Source of the DNA: Doris montereyensis
Taxonomy: Eukaryota > Mollusca > Gastropoda > Nudibranchia > Dorididae
Assembly (NCBI GenBank): GCA_037039925.1
Contig: JAXRKP010001483.1
Location: forward strand, 45,001-109,000
DNA: 64,000 nt
Direction of reading: 5' to 3'
In this document: positions 1-14,575 of the stretch, in pieces
Numbering within the stretch: position 1 is the stretch's first letter
Layout of the letters: the number at the start of each line of letters is the position of its first letter
Translations under genes and position numbers: made by a program
Notes under the pieces: model-generated
Databases searched by the model: none
Seen by the model: only the letters and a program-made list of their open reading frames with translations
Told to the model about the DNA's origin: nothing

Positions 1-2643
1 ACTCTCATTCCTCTTTTATTTAATTCATTATTCATTATGTTGATATTTGACTGGAGGTCCTTTCTGATTTTCAAACAGAACTAAATCATCAGCAAATGAA
101 AGCATTGATACATTTACTGGTTTGAGCTTCCACATACCTACATTCATTTTCTTCATTTTTGAGGATGCCTTTGCGACTGAATCCATAAATGTGATAAACA
201 AAAGAGGACTTAGGATACAACCCTGTCTTACTCCTATATCTACATCAAATTCTTCAGATACATTTCCAGCTACTCTCACTGCACATGTTGGTTTATTGTA
301 AAAACTTTTAATGGCTTCTATTATATTTTGCTCTACGTTGTGTTCTTTTAAGGAATGCCATAGTTCGTCCCTCACTCACTTTTTCTGTCAATAAAACACA
401 GGTGCAAGTCAATTTTTCTCTCAAAAATTTTTCTATTATTTGTCTAATTGTAAATATGTGATCTTGTACACTTCTTCCTGGTCTAAATCCGCTCTGATGT
501 TCTTCAATCTGATCTTCTACTCTTTTCCTTAGTCTCATTTCCAGAATCCTGGCATACATTTTTCCTGGTACGCTAAGTAGTGATATCCCTCTATAGTTTG
601 AGCATTCCATAGTTGATCCTTTCTTGTGTATTGATACTACCGTTCCCTTTTTCCAGTCGTCTGGCACCTGTTTGGACTTGTTGACATATTGCATGTAGTA
701 GTTTGTCTGCCTCTCTCCCTTGGTTTTTAATCATTTCTGGATAAACTTGATCTGCTCCTGGGGCTTTTCCTAATTTCACTTTTCTTATAGCTGTTTCTTC
801 CTTCCATTGAGATATCTACATCTTCAGCTGTCTCATCTCCCATTACTTGTTATTCTTAATAATTGATCTGTACTCCTTGTTTCATATGTTCTGGAGGGAT
901 TATGTAATTGTTGAAAATACTTTCTCCACGTTTCCATGATTTCGCTGTCTCCTTTCATTATTTCTCCTTTGGCGTTCTTAATTTGTCGTATTGGGCATGC
1001 TTTGGTCTTTCTCATGCTCTTCATTGCTCCCCAGAACAGCTTTTGATTTCCTTGATAGCTTTCTTGAAGTCTTTGTCCAAACTCTTCCCACTGTTCCTGT
1101 TTTGCTTTTCCTAACTTCCTCTTTGGCGATAGTTCTTTTACTCACGTAATCTATCCTATCCTCTAGTCTCTTTGTTTGCAAGTATTTCTTCCAGGCATCC
1201 TTCTTTTCTTTGATCTTAGTCTTGACATTCTCATTCCACCATGCTGTTCTTTTAGTATCTCCTTTAATTTGTTTCCTACCACAGACCTCTTCAGTACAAC
1301 TGAGGAGTGTTTCTTTATATATTTGCCACTTTTCTTCTATTGTGCTTTCCTTCAGATCCATCTGCCTTTCACTGATAGATCTTTTTATCCTAGATTGGTA
1401 TATCTATTTTACAATTGGTTTATTTAGTTCTTCTATTTTGAGTTTAGTAGTTTTCTTCTCTTTCCTTTTCTGTTTGTTTTCTTCAGTTAATAATCTCATT
1501 TTGGCTTTCACTAGGTGATGATCACTGAATATTTCAGCTCATCTGCTTACTCTAGCATCCATTGTACTGTATAAAAGGGAGTTGCTAACTATTATGTAGT
1601 CTACCATTGACCTTTCACATCTGTCTTCATTTACTCTTGTATATTTGTGGATATCTTTATGAGGAGAAATTTGTTAACTGTTTTCATGTTATTCTTTATG
1701 CAAAAATCTATTGGTCTCTCTCCATTTGGAGAAGTTGTTGTCTCTCCTTCTTTACCTATTACTCCTCCTGATGTTTCTACATTGTTGCCTACTCTAGAGT
1801 TTAAATCTCCTAAAACTATTATTTCCTATTTGGATTTAAGATTCTCTGCAGCTACTTGTAAGTCGTTTTCGAAGATCTATTTTTTCTTCTTTGCTGGCAT
1901 CTTCGTTTGGTCCATAAGCTGTTAATAATTTAATGTCTCTTCCTTTTGGTTTAATGTTTACCTCTAATAGCCGTAGGCTTACAAATTTCTAACTTTCTAG
2001 CAGCATTTCTTGATTTTTTATGCATTAGGAGGCCTACTCCTGCTCTAGCTCTATCTTTGACTTCTACTCCTGAGAAGATTACAGTAAGATTTGGTCCTAC
2101 ATTTTCTATTCCTTGTCCTGTTTTCTTTGTTTCTATAATAACCAAAATGTCTACTTTGAATTTTTCCATTTCTTCAGCTAATTCTAACTCCTTTCCATTA
2201 ATTGTCCTAACATTCCATGTTCCAAAAATCACAGTCCATGTTCTTTTCCAGAGTCGTCTTCGAAAGTTCAAGCTGGGTATATCATTGTATATATTACTTT
2301 GAATCAGGTTGTTTTGGATAAGCAGGGTATTAGCCCACTGTATCCTAGGTAGATAGTGGGGCTGCCACCTTGATGCCCCCTACCGGGCCTTGTATTTTCT
2401 GTCAGAGTTAACTCCTTTAGCCTTTAGTCATTCAAGACCACCCTGTAAGGCAGCAGGTTGTTATTTTCAGTCAGGGTTAACCCCTTAAGCTTTGGTCAGT
2501 CAAGACCAGCCTGCAAGACAGCAGGTTGTTTTCTTCAAAGGTTAACTCCCTTAGCCTTTGATCAGCCAAGACCTGCCTGCGAGGCAGCAGGAGACTCGTG
2601 GAGGGCTGGATCATCTACTTCCCTGCACCTGTCCACTACCCGG
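1..2643 (-). mobile_element. RTE-type non-LTR retrotransposon, copy 1 (3' part cut by window edge)
   Basis: Read on the minus strand. The 5' end at about 2643 carries three degenerate tandem monomers of about 60 bp (2400-2600). Then comes an apurinic/apyrimidinic endonuclease region (about 2271-1640) with GTWNVRTING, ETK and KDRARAGVGLLMHKK. A linker rich in Lys/Glu follows (about 1361-978), then the reverse transcriptase (about 780-28) with GKAPGADQVYPEMI, YRGISLLSVPGK, FRPGRSVQDH, GVRQGCILSPLLF and the catalytic FADD (SFADDLVLF). The reading frame is broken by several frameshifts and stops, and part of the RT palm before block A is shifted out of frame. The element runs off the left edge of the window. 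RTE clade is assigned by eye from the EN-RT order, the single ORF and the short 3' region seen in copy 3. It shares clear sequence identity with the other three copies in the window. Confidence 0.9.
28..780 (-). pseudogene. RTE reverse transcriptase fragment, frameshifted
   Basis: Two open stretches (28-375 and 308-694) plus 591-779 together cover RT blocks from GKAPGADQVYP through YRGISLLSVPG, FRPGRSVQDH, the GVRQGC block and FADDLVLF. They lie in different frames, so no intact polymerase is encoded. The protein would copy its own RNA at a nicked target site. The copy also appears to lack a clean FIDLEKAFDTV block seen in copies 3 and 4, because the frame shifts near 375-410. Confidence 0.8.
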
Positions 2644-2698
2644 AGATAGAATTATATTTTATCTAAATATCCACTTACAGTATCTAGATAGATAGATT

Positions 2699-4920
<2,222 letters not shown>

Positions 4921-4932
4921 TATACTATATAA

Positions 4933-5056
<124 letters not shown>

Positions 5057-5102
5057 TATATATAAACAAACAAAAATTCAACTGACGGACTTCTATACCT
5101 AT

Positions 5103-5958
5103 ATGATAATGGTATATACCAAGTCGACTGCAAGGAACCTTACACTCAAACAAAAAAAATTCAGCGACGGACTTCTATACCTATATGATAATGGTCAGGC
5201 AACACCAGTTCAACCACGTCATTGGCTGCAAGGATTCTTCCAACAGTTCCTCACTGACAGTGTAATCCAAAAAAGAAATAACTGTGAAGCTCCTTCATCA
5301 TAAGCATCAGATCATCACAGCATTCAATCATAAAGATGCAATTAGCAATGAGAGTATTTTCGGTCAAGTACGATGTTGGATGTTTACAATCCAGTGGCAA
5401 AATCGAGGGCTCCCGCATTCATATTCACTAAAATGGCTTGCGGAAAAACTGCATTCCGATACTATCGATACATTCATCAGTGCTGAACTGTCAGATCGTG
5501 TTACCGATCCAGAGCTATTTGATGTCATCAAAACCCACAGGGTGCATGGCCCATGCAAAGTTTTCAACTGTTCGTCTCCCTGCATATCTGGTGGAAAATG
5601 CACCAAGCGATATCCCCAGAAATTCAACACATACACAAAGATACACAGACGTCTACCCTCTTTATCGACGTTGCCATCCAGACAATGGAGGACACACGAT
5701 TACACTCTCTGCTCGCCCTGCGAAAGGTACTGCAGCTGCACGTCCATTCACCCATGTAGACAACCGATAGATTGTTCCTCATTGCCCACTCCTCTGCACA
5801 ATCTTCAAAGCTCACTTAAACGTTGAATGTTGCAATTTTGTAAATTCCATTAAATACATCTGCAAATATATAAATAAAGGCTCAGATAAGGCAGTCTTTT
5901 TCCTGGGACACACTAATTTTGTCGACGAAAGTGATGAGGTGAAGACGAGGGACTGATA
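5103..5958 (+). pseudogene. Helitron Rep endonuclease-like fragment
   Basis: Frames at 5103-5303, 5284-5826 and 5834-5958 join by frameshift. Recognisable blocks are [77 protein letters not shown] and, at about 5834-5895, SIKYICKYINKGSDKAVF. The last block carries the two spaced tyrosines of the Helitron Rep active site (family knowledge). The order matches the Rep domain of known Helitron proteins. An HUH motif was not identified. The product would nick and join single-stranded DNA during rolling-circle transposition. Confidence 0.8.
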
Positions 5959-5969
5959 AAGGCAGACTC

Positions 5970-7017
5970 ATCAAGGAAACAGACCTCATCGTCTGGTATG
6001 AGGCAACAATGTCAAACAAACGCGCACTGGAGGCTGTCGACCGCACTCTCAGAGACATATGTGACAACAATAATATCGTGGGTGGTGTCACGTTAGTGCT
6101 TGCTGGAGATTTTAGACAGACCTTACCCATTGTTCCCCGTGGTACCAAGGCAGGCCAATGGACTGGAAGTTTCAATCAAGGATTCGTATCCTTGGTCCAG
6201 TGTTGTGACGCTTACTCTACAAATCAATATGAGGATTCATCTTCTTGGAGATCTGGATTCCAGTAGATTTTCTTCCGACTTGTTACGGCTCGGGAATGGT
6301 GCCCTCACCCCCAACTCAAAAAAAAATGAGATTCATCTGCCGTTTGGCAATATCGTGGAAACACCATCCGAACTGGCGAGGCATGTGTTCCCATATTTGA
6401 GGGTAAACTTCAAGAACGAACAGTGGCTGTCGGGGCGTGCCATACTTGCAACAAAGAATGACAAAGTGTGGGGAATCAATCATTCTCTTCTGACGATAAT
6501 GCCCGGAGAGGAGCACACTTTCCGCTCTTTTGACACTGTACATGAGAAATGGCAGTGGATTACCCAGTCGAGTTCCTAAACTCACTCGGACCACCAGTAA
6601 TGCCTCCACATTTATTAAAAATCAAGGCCGGTGCTCCAATCATCCTGCTCCGAAATCTGTACCCTCCTAGCCTTTGTAATGGAACGCGGCTTATCGTCGA
6701 AAGAATTATGCCTCATGTGATTGAAGCCCCAGTTATCACAGGACCAGGGACAGGGAACCATGTTTTCATTCCGAGGATTCCATTGATTCCATCAGACATG
6801 CCATTTGAGTTCAAGCGGCTTCAATTTCGTAAATCTCTGCTTTGCGATGTCAATTAACAAGGCACAGGGGCAAACTTTGAAAGTCAACCTCGAATCACCG
6901 TGCTTTTCCCATGGGCAACTGTATGTCGGATGTTTTCACGTCGGAAATGAAGAGCATTTACAAATAATTTACATGTACTTGCAAAGGAAGGACGAACCAT
7001 AAACGTGGTGTATCCTG
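5970..7017 (+). pseudogene. Helitron PIF1-type helicase, C-terminal half, frameshifted
   Basis: Four frames (about 5970-6200, 6190-6579, 6549-6857, 6805-7017) give the SF1B helicase blocks VLAGDFRQTLPIVPRG, LPFGNIV with [52 protein letters not shown] and the terminal INVVYPEAL. Walker A is absent through deletion. The Walker B position reads VWYEA where VWDEA is usual, so the catalytic Asp is lost (tat in place of gat, near 5993-6007). At least three frameshifts. Confidence 0.82.
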
Positions 7018-7092
7018 AAGCCCTTCTATAAAAATCAAGTGAGTCAATGTAAAAATTACCCCTTTTCCCATGCATCGCCGGGTACTCTGCTA

Positions 7093-7093
<1 letters not shown>

Positions 7094-7172
<79 letters not shown>
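7094..7172. repeat. (TA)n microsatellite
   Basis: TA run starting immediately after the Helitron terminus, ending in a short CATA run. Confidence 0.95.
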
Positions 7173-7175
<3 letters not shown>

Positions 7176-7180
7176 CATAC

Positions 7181-8000
7181 ATACAAGCATGCCCGTAAAT
7201 AATTTTTGGATTACGATTTCTCTTCATTATAAAGCTGTCTCTTGAACATTGACTGCGGTTAATTCAGAAACCACTGTATCAGTTGCAGGTGATATCAAGT
7301 GCGATTATCAAATCAAAATAGTACTAGATACTGAAGTTACGCTGGCTTTTTACTGTAATGACCGGAAATCGAGAAATAAGATTATAGTAACAATAAAAAC
7401 TTGTGGATTACAGCCGAATCAATCTTTCTCCAATCAATTAAAACACTGATTTGATCCAAGATATTATTCGCTAAGAACCTCAAGCATGCATACTGATTTG
7501 ACTCAAGAGTTCACTCGCTAAGAACCTAAAACAGGTTATTTGAAATCTACCTGCAAAATATGGCGGTAGTGGGTACAGTGGTTCCTGAGATTGGAGCAGT
7601 CAAAGTTTGAGATGTACAGTTTTATATACAAGCATGCCCGTAGACAATGATTATGATTACTTTTTACCACAATCTTTTTTTTCAACGATGAACTACACAA
7701 TAGGTTACCGGGTGCATGGTGACATTAAATACTGATACAGCATTCGATACTTAGGTTAGGAGGGTTTTTTCATTACATAATATTTAATGACCGGAATTGA
7801 AGGAATGAACAACAATAACAATACAAAATTTCGCGGATTGTAGGCAAAAGAATCATTTGTCCAATCAATTAAAAACTGATTCAACCTAAGAGTTTATTCG
7901 TTAAGAACCTAATGCAGGCTATTCGAAATCTACCCGTGAAATATGGCAGTTGTGGGTGCAGTGGTTCCTGAGATTAGAGCGGTCAAAGTTTGAGATGTAC

Positions 8001-8003
<3 letters not shown>
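7181..8003 (+). repeat. Direct duplication of a ~380-440 bp unit in (TA)n context
   Basis: Unit 1 (about 7181-7622) and unit 2 (about 7626-8003) both begin with ACAAGCATGCCCGTA and both end with GTCAAAGTTTGAGATGTACAG. In between they share TAATGACCGGAA, a CAATCAATTAAAA block, CGCTAAGAACCT and AATATGGCRGTNGTGGGT. Unit 1 holds an extra partial repeat of its GCTAAGAACCT section. The pair is flanked by (TA)n on both sides. No coding capacity. It may be a non-autonomous, microsatellite-associated element duplicated in tandem; the family is not recognised. Confidence 0.75.
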
Positions 8004-8078
<75 letters not shown>

Positions 8079-8106
8079 TATTATGTATATATATATTTAT
8101 ATATAT
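8004..8106. repeat. (TA)n microsatellite
   Basis: TA run with a short interrupted 3' part, between the duplicated unit and the MITE. Confidence 0.95.
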
Positions 8107-8107
8107 G

Positions 8108-8360
8108 TGAGGGGTGACATGAAAAAACCGCTATATCCAAGAAGGATAACTTGAGAAAATCAATCCTTTTCTTCACTCAGTTCTAGATAAAGCCCGATCA
8201 ATTTGATGTCCAGAGCCGATTTATAATATGATGTACTGTAGTCAGTTGCGAACAAAAATGATTACATCATCAGAAGACTTCATTCGAAGTCCGAGACGGT
8301 TGAAAAAAACTCACAACATGAAAAATTGAGGCATAGCGGGTTTTTCACCTCACCCCCTCA
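8108..8360. mobile_element. Small MITE with ~27-bp terminal inverted repeats
   Basis: The left end (8108-8134) reads TGAGGGGTGACATGAAAAAA then CCGCTAT. The right end (8333-8360), read in reverse complement, gives TGAGGGGGTGAGGTGAAAAA then CCCGCTAT, an imperfect inverted repeat. Total about 253 bp with no ORF, sitting inside a (TA)n tract so the target duplication cannot be told apart from the microsatellite. TA-rich flanks would suit a mariner-type origin, but that is only inference. Confidence 0.72.
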
Positions 8361-8366
8361 TATTAC

Positions 8367-8369
<3 letters not shown>

Positions 8370-8448
<79 letters not shown>

Positions 8449-8454
8449 AATACA

Positions 8455-8539
<85 letters not shown>
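8370..8539. repeat. Two (TA)n blocks
   Basis: TA runs at about 8370-8441 and 8460-8539, separated by an 18-bp AAACATAATACATATT-like spacer. Confidence 0.95.
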
Positions 8540-8541
<2 letters not shown>

Positions 8542-8564
8542 TGAGGGGGCGACCATCCCCTACT

Positions 8565-9541
8565 AGCACTAATATCAGCTCCCATTCTACCTTCCGGTGT
8601 ATGGGTTTTAGATGCCCGAAATGATCTTTCTCCAGGCTGCCCTGTCCTGACTGACACTGACAGTTTCTGTTTCCTTCTGTGAAAGTTAAAAATCTATTAG
8701 TCTCTCTCCATTTGGGGAAGTTGTTGTCTCTCCTCCTTTGCCTTTACCTATTACTCCTCCTGATTTTTCTACATTGTTGCCTACTCTCCTAAAACCATTA
8801 ATTCCTGTTTGGGTTTGAGATTCTCTGCAGCTATTTGTAAATCATTTTCGAAGATATATTTTTCTTCCTTGGTGGCATCTTCGTTTGGTCCATAAGCTAT
8901 TAATAATTTAATTTCTCTTCCTTTTTGGTTTAATATTTACCTCTAATAGCCGTGGGCTTTCACATTTCTAACTTTCTTGCATTTTATCCATTAGGAGGCC
9001 TACTCCTGCTCTATCTTTGACACCTACTCCTGAGAAGATTAAAGTATGATTTGGTCCTACATTTTCTACTTCTTGTCCTTTTTCTTTGTTTCTGTAATAG
9101 CCAAAATGTCTACTTTGAATTTTTCCATTTCTTCAGCTAATTCTAACTCCCTTTCCATTAATTGCCCTAACATTCTATGGTCCAAAAATCACAGTCCGTG
9201 TTCTTTTCCAGAGTCGTCTTCGAAAGTTCAAGCAGGTATATCATTGTATATATTACTTTGAATCAGATTGTTTTGGATAAGTAGGGTATCAGCCCACTGT
9301 ACCCTAGGTAGATGGTGGGCTGCCACCTTGAGGTCCCCTACCGGGCCTTGTTATTGTCTGTCAGGGTTAACTCCCTTAGCCTTCAATCATTCAAGACCAG
9401 CCTGCAAGGCAGCAGGTTGTTTTCTGTCAGGTTAATTCCCTTAGCCTTTGGTTAGCCAAGACCTGCCTGCAAGACAGCAGGAGACTCATGGAGGGCGGGA
9501 TCATCTACTCCCCGTACAGGTGCTTACCTGTCCACCGCCCG
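8565..9541 (-). mobile_element. RTE-type retrotransposon, copy 2, internally deleted
   Basis: On the minus strand the 5' end is at about 9541 with the conserved head (GTACAGGTGCTTACCTGTCC seen on the plus strand) and two ~60-bp monomers (about 9360-9490). The endonuclease region follows down to about 8690. Sequence then jumps directly to the extreme 3' end of the element (about 8660-8575: GAAGGTAGAATGGGAGCT), so the linker and whole RT are missing. All frames are broken. About 1 kb remains of an element that is about 3.3 kb in copy 3. Confidence 0.88.
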
Positions 9542-12500
9542 GACAAAGCTACAGTAATAAGATTAATTAACTACACAATAATTAAGAGTGATAGGGATCT
9601 GAAAATGAAGGATAATACTTAAAATCTTTGAATATTTCTATAGAAAAGTTTAGGTTAAATTAGGAGGCGTGACTGAAAATTAGTGAGTTTTTAAAAAATA
9701 TTTTATTATTGGGGATTAATAAACAATAAATATTATTGCTTACGGTGTGATGAAATAATATCGTTTTCAAATTCGCTGTCTTCAACTGCAGAAATGCTCG
9801 CATGAACTGTTTTTATGTCAATTACTGACATTTTTTAATGGATTAAATGGCTGAACACACTAGTTGAGCAACAATGAGCGTGTGTTTGTGCTCTTCAAGA
9901 TTATGTACACTGTCTGCAGTCACCCAGCGTTACAAATGAAATATTTATCTGCTTCATCTTTTCTATGCACTTGGGATTTCTCCTAGAAAGATTTGTGTTG
10001 AAAAAAAACATAAAAAGAAGAAAAACAGCCTTTGTCCAAGTTGGGGCTTCGAACCCAGATCGACTGATTCCTATTCCATATAAACAACAACAGAACTTTC
10101 AATTGAAGATAAAAAAGGAATTTCAAACATGCCCAGAGACACAAACAAGTAAAAAAGAAATCAAACTTTACTTATGTACTTTTATGACATGTCCAAACAA
10201 GTAACATAAGTAAGAAAAGAATCTCTTATACGCACATTATAAATAGATCTATTAATCATATATTCTACCTTAACTTAAAGTATAACATTGTGACGGTCTG
10301 GACATTTTCGATAAAGCCTTATTGAGTGATTAAATAATGCTGAAGATTAATTAGAAGAAATGATAGACAATAATATTTTATTAATCATTTCAAAAGGAAA
10401 ACATTTCTTGTTAATTTATTCTAAATTTGTTAGTGCTCATTTCAAACAAATACAATGAAGGTACATGTACATTTAAAATTCTAAAGATATATGACTCATT
10501 CTAGTGAAAAGATGGTCTGTTCAGGTGGGACCATTTTCTCCTTCATATATTTAAAAGGATTTCTTTTTATGAAAAATTAAAAACCTAAGTATATTATTAT
10601 GAAAGCTTTAGAATTGAAAAGACACTACAATTTCATCACAATTGGTTGAAATCCCCAATTTTAACATGTTAAGTAAAGAAATCGATCATTTTGTTGTTTC
10701 ACTAATGAAGGAGTGTATGTTGACATTGTTTCTCACAATAAAACATGTTTGGGTGGTTGTCTACTGTTTGTTTTGATTATAAAGGGGTTTAATTTATAAT
10801 ATTTATTACGGGCATGGGTGAGGCAAAATATACTTTACGGATACTTGGACGTCATGCACTCTGTTTTAGCCTCAATTAAATATGTGTTACTTGTGATCAT
10901 AAATTGTTGTGATATGATCGACCAATCAATTATGCTGGTTTTCATCTGGTTTTAACTTTAACACAGTTTAAATCATATACCAAAAATGAGACCATTCATG
11001 AGTCAACAATTTAGAGACTTTTTAAACTTTCATTCATTAATTTTCCACAATAGAGACGTTTCTAAAGAGCACAATTGTGTGTCATCATGAAATCATTACC
11101 CCACTGCTAAAACTTTGATTAAAGGAAAGTTACACTGCTAACCTGTACGCCCCAATTAAAGTTGTAGTTAAGGGGTAGATGAAAAGGATTTTCTTTGCAT
11201 GCCTTGCTTGTGGTGACGCTGAAGAGATTGCAAAAGTTTTACTTTCCCTTAGACGTCATGGTGACACAGTCAAGACACTCAAAATAAGTCAAAAGTCACA
11301 CAGGGGAGGGAATTTCACATAAGGACACTTAAATTACACCAAAAACAACCTTATTCTCTCCTTAAAACATATAGAGTATACTCGTAGATTCAAATTATGC
11401 GGTAATTCTTGTGTCATCGATGACGTCCAAGTGTATGTGACCTTCTACATTCAAAGCGTTATCTTAGAATATTTGACTGGGGATCAAAGTTGTGTTCTAA
11501 AGGTGTTTGTGGGATCAGAATACACTGCTTAAAAGGGGATCAAAGCAACTTCAGAAAATATCACCCTTGACACAAAATAAGGACCACCTTTTGAGAATGA
11601 GTCATACACATTGTATAATATATATTAATATTAAATTAACACCCATTTTACCAGGTCTATTGACCCACACGCACACACAAATAAAATCGTTCTAATTACT
11701 TTCGCCTAACACTGCCACTGACCATACACTCTTCACATTCTTCATATTTCATTTAGTTCAAGATTGGTAAAACAAGAAGCTCTTTGACATCTTATCACAC
11801 ATGACCAACCCATAATCGACAATCAATTCAGTTCCATAATTAAGTTCTGCACTGTGATTATCCTTTTTCTTAGATTTACGTTTTACCCTGGATCTAATAA
11901 TACCCTGTGCTTTGGTAGTGGGTGCTGGTTTTAAAAAAATATATAAATCTGTAACAGTAATGGCTCACTTTCAATAATATTAGCAACTTTCGTCACAAAC
12001 TGCCAAAGTGAAAAGATTGAAATTTTGAGGCAATGAATAAAAACATCCACTGAGATTTTTGTGTGTCCCTGTTGTAACTGGCCTAAGATACATCTTCACA
12101 TAATGTGTAAACAATGCTCTTTTAATACATGTATTGAAATAAGTAAATAATGTAATCAAATTTGATTTAAATTAATATTTACAATGCTTGCTCCTGTCAC
12201 TGATGATAGAATGACATAGACAAATTTGCATGACAGTGACAGAGAGACGAAATTGGGAAAGGTGGAGATCACTGCTTCTGCTAATCAGTAACATTTACTC
12301 AAAACAAAAAGACAAACACAACACAAATTCTGGCAGTCGTTCAGAGTCATATCCAGTTACAGTACCAATATACATCTAATATCAAAATGACACTCTTGTT
12401 AAGAAAATAGAGTTGCAACTAACATAACATTGACAGAAGTAAACATATGACATTACATTAACGTCAATGCACACTTTGTAAGTAAGCTCAACTTTGCTAG

Positions 12501-13190
12501 TTTTCATGTATTCAATGAATATTGCAACAATTGATGAATGATCTCGACTTACTCAAACATGAAACTCAAACATGGAAGAGAAGAAGAGCTTAAAGTATAT
12601 GCAACAATAAAACAAATTTAGCTGTGGTGATGTAATAAATATATACCGGTACACATATTCGTATAATAATATAGGTGTATATATGAAATGGGGCAAGGAT
12701 ATGTGGCTGTTCTTGCATTGTCCTCAAAATATTGTGTCCAAAAATTCAAAAACTAAACACTTACTGAATGAAGTCAAGTGGGGGCAAAAGGGCAAAAATA
12801 GAAGCAGCTTGTAATAAATGGAAAGGGAAAAGGGATTGAAAGAAGTCTGTGTAGTCATAAACGATAAAAAGGATATCATGAAAACTAACTATAAAGATCT
12901 ATGTAACCATTATCGGACTGGTTCTGGTACACTGACCAAAAGTATGGACATTAGACATCAAGGAGAGAGGCTCTTGGTAGTCTAAGAAACAACGTGATTG
13001 TGATTACTAGCGCCATAGGCTGCCTCAGTTTCAGCTCTGATTTTCCCCTTGATTTTTGCTTGTTCTAGATATCAAAGTGTGACATAATTTATATGTATTT
13101 ATTCATCTTTAAACGGTGCATCCTTTTATGCAACAAAAACGGCACTCCAATGCTATTTAGTTTTCATTAGACCGACACCAAACACCACAA
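9542..13190. other. Intergenic, AT-rich, no gene recognised
   Basis: Open frames are at most 79 codons and show no recognisable motif. A short stretch near 10040-10070 (GGGGCTTCGAACCCAGATCG) resembles a tRNA-type B box and may be a SINE relic. Nothing else was seen on either strand. Confidence 0.6.
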
Positions 13191-13506
13191 ATGTGTCTGA
13201 TTTAGGCCCTTTAAAGGTTGTGCTGTTAAATGCATGCTGTGTTCGTAATAAAACCACTACTGAACGAATACATAATTGACTGTGACATAGACTTACTTTT
13301 CAAAACAGAAACCTGGCTAAAAAATGATAGTGATTGCATTTTGAATGATGTTACCATCTGGTTACTCTTTTGTTAAACGGGACCGTCCCCATGGCAGAGA
13401 AGGTAATGGACTAATGGTAATTTTAAACGCCATTGGACATCGAACTGATAAACTCTATGCAACCATCCACATTTGATGTCCTTGAATGTAACATGAAGAC
13501 CAATAA

Positions 13507-14274
13507 GTGTTATTACAAGTTCGTTTTGATATAACGCCCCCGGCATCCAAGAAAAACAATGCGTCAATTACCAAGTTTGTATATGAATTTCAAGATCACA
13601 TCATCGATACTTCTGCTAAAAGAAATAACCTATATATTCTTGGAGATTTCAACATCCATGTCAATGATAATTCAGATAAAAATACATTTAATTTCATAAA
13701 CAGCATTGAGGCATGCAACCTGATCAAACATGTTAAATCACCAACACATATAGCCGGAAACACACTTGACCTTGTTATGAGCCATTCCAATGACAACTTC
13801 TTGCAAGATCTATGTGTAGAAAGCAACCACATCTCAGACCATCAAAGAGTAATATTTCACTTCAAACTGAAAAAGCCCCTACATCAACAAAAATCGATTT
13901 CGTATAGGACAAAAAAATCATTGGACATGGAAAGTTATTTAAGTAACATTGTCAAATCAGAGCTAACTAAGAGCCTCGAGGAAGCTAGGACTGTTGAAAC
14001 AAAAAATAATTCACTATTTAACAAAATTATGGTCCGAATACTTAACAGACATGCCCCTCTGATCAAATGGTTTTGTGATGAAATACTTATCTCAAAGCGA
14101 AAGAGAAGAGCAGCCGAAGAAACTTGGCGGAAATCTAAGCTCGTCATTCACAAAGAACTATATGTCAAAGCAAAAAACGAAACAAATGGACTGATAAACG
14201 AATGCAAACATACATATACCAGAGACATCATCGCTGAGCACAAGGGCAACAGCAAGGAACTTTTAACATCATAA
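13507..14274 (+). pseudogene. L2/CR1 LINE endonuclease domain, C-terminal half
   Basis: A 255-codon frame with LYILGDFNIHVND (the GDFN catalytic block), SPTHIAGNTLDLVM and ISDHQRVIFHF (the SDH block) of an AP endonuclease-like domain. It is followed by a basic segment (SKRKRRAAEETWRKSK) that leads into the RT in intact elements. Here it ends at a stop just before the deletion junction. It would nick target DNA. The ATG at 13507 is only the first Met of the open stretch. Confidence 0.8.
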
Positions 14275-14575
14275 ATAGACTCATGAAACACGAACATCCA
14301 TCACCTGGATGACAAAACAAACTGAAATTCAACAATGACAAGACAAAATTGATAACATTTAGAAAAAAAGGAAAGGACATTATATTAATTTTAAATGAGC
14401 TGGTCAAAAAAACAATACGACTATATGTAACAGCCATAGCGTCAAAAATCTCGGTTTCTTCTTTGATGAATTTTTACACATGCATGTTCACATTACCAAA
14501 GTTTGTCAAACAATCCATTATGTCCTTAAAAGCATTTCTCGTATCTGAAATCTGTTAGACGAAGAAACATTTAAA

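Larger units (their letters stand above)
5060..7093 (+). mobile_element. Degenerate autonomous Helitron (Rep/helicase) with CTAG 3' terminus
   Basis: A rolling-circle transposon remnant. Order on the plus strand: Rep-domain region (about 5150-5955), a missing helicase N-terminal half, the helicase C-terminal half (about 5970-7015), and a 3' end at 7066-7093 reading GCATCGCCGGGTACTCTGCTAG followed by T, the CTRR-type terminus typical of Helitrons. A 45-bp stretch near its left edge is repeated (about 5066-5112 and 5146-5193). The 5' terminus was not identified. Frameshifts and the helicase deletion make it non-functional. (TA)n tracts bound it on both sides. Confidence 0.85.

Noticed and set aside
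7242..7300. Resemblance of TTGAACATTGACT...CCACTGTATCAG to the right end of the pogo-like element at 25.3 kb
   Set aside because: Two short matches with unrelated sequence between them and no inverted partner; may be chance.
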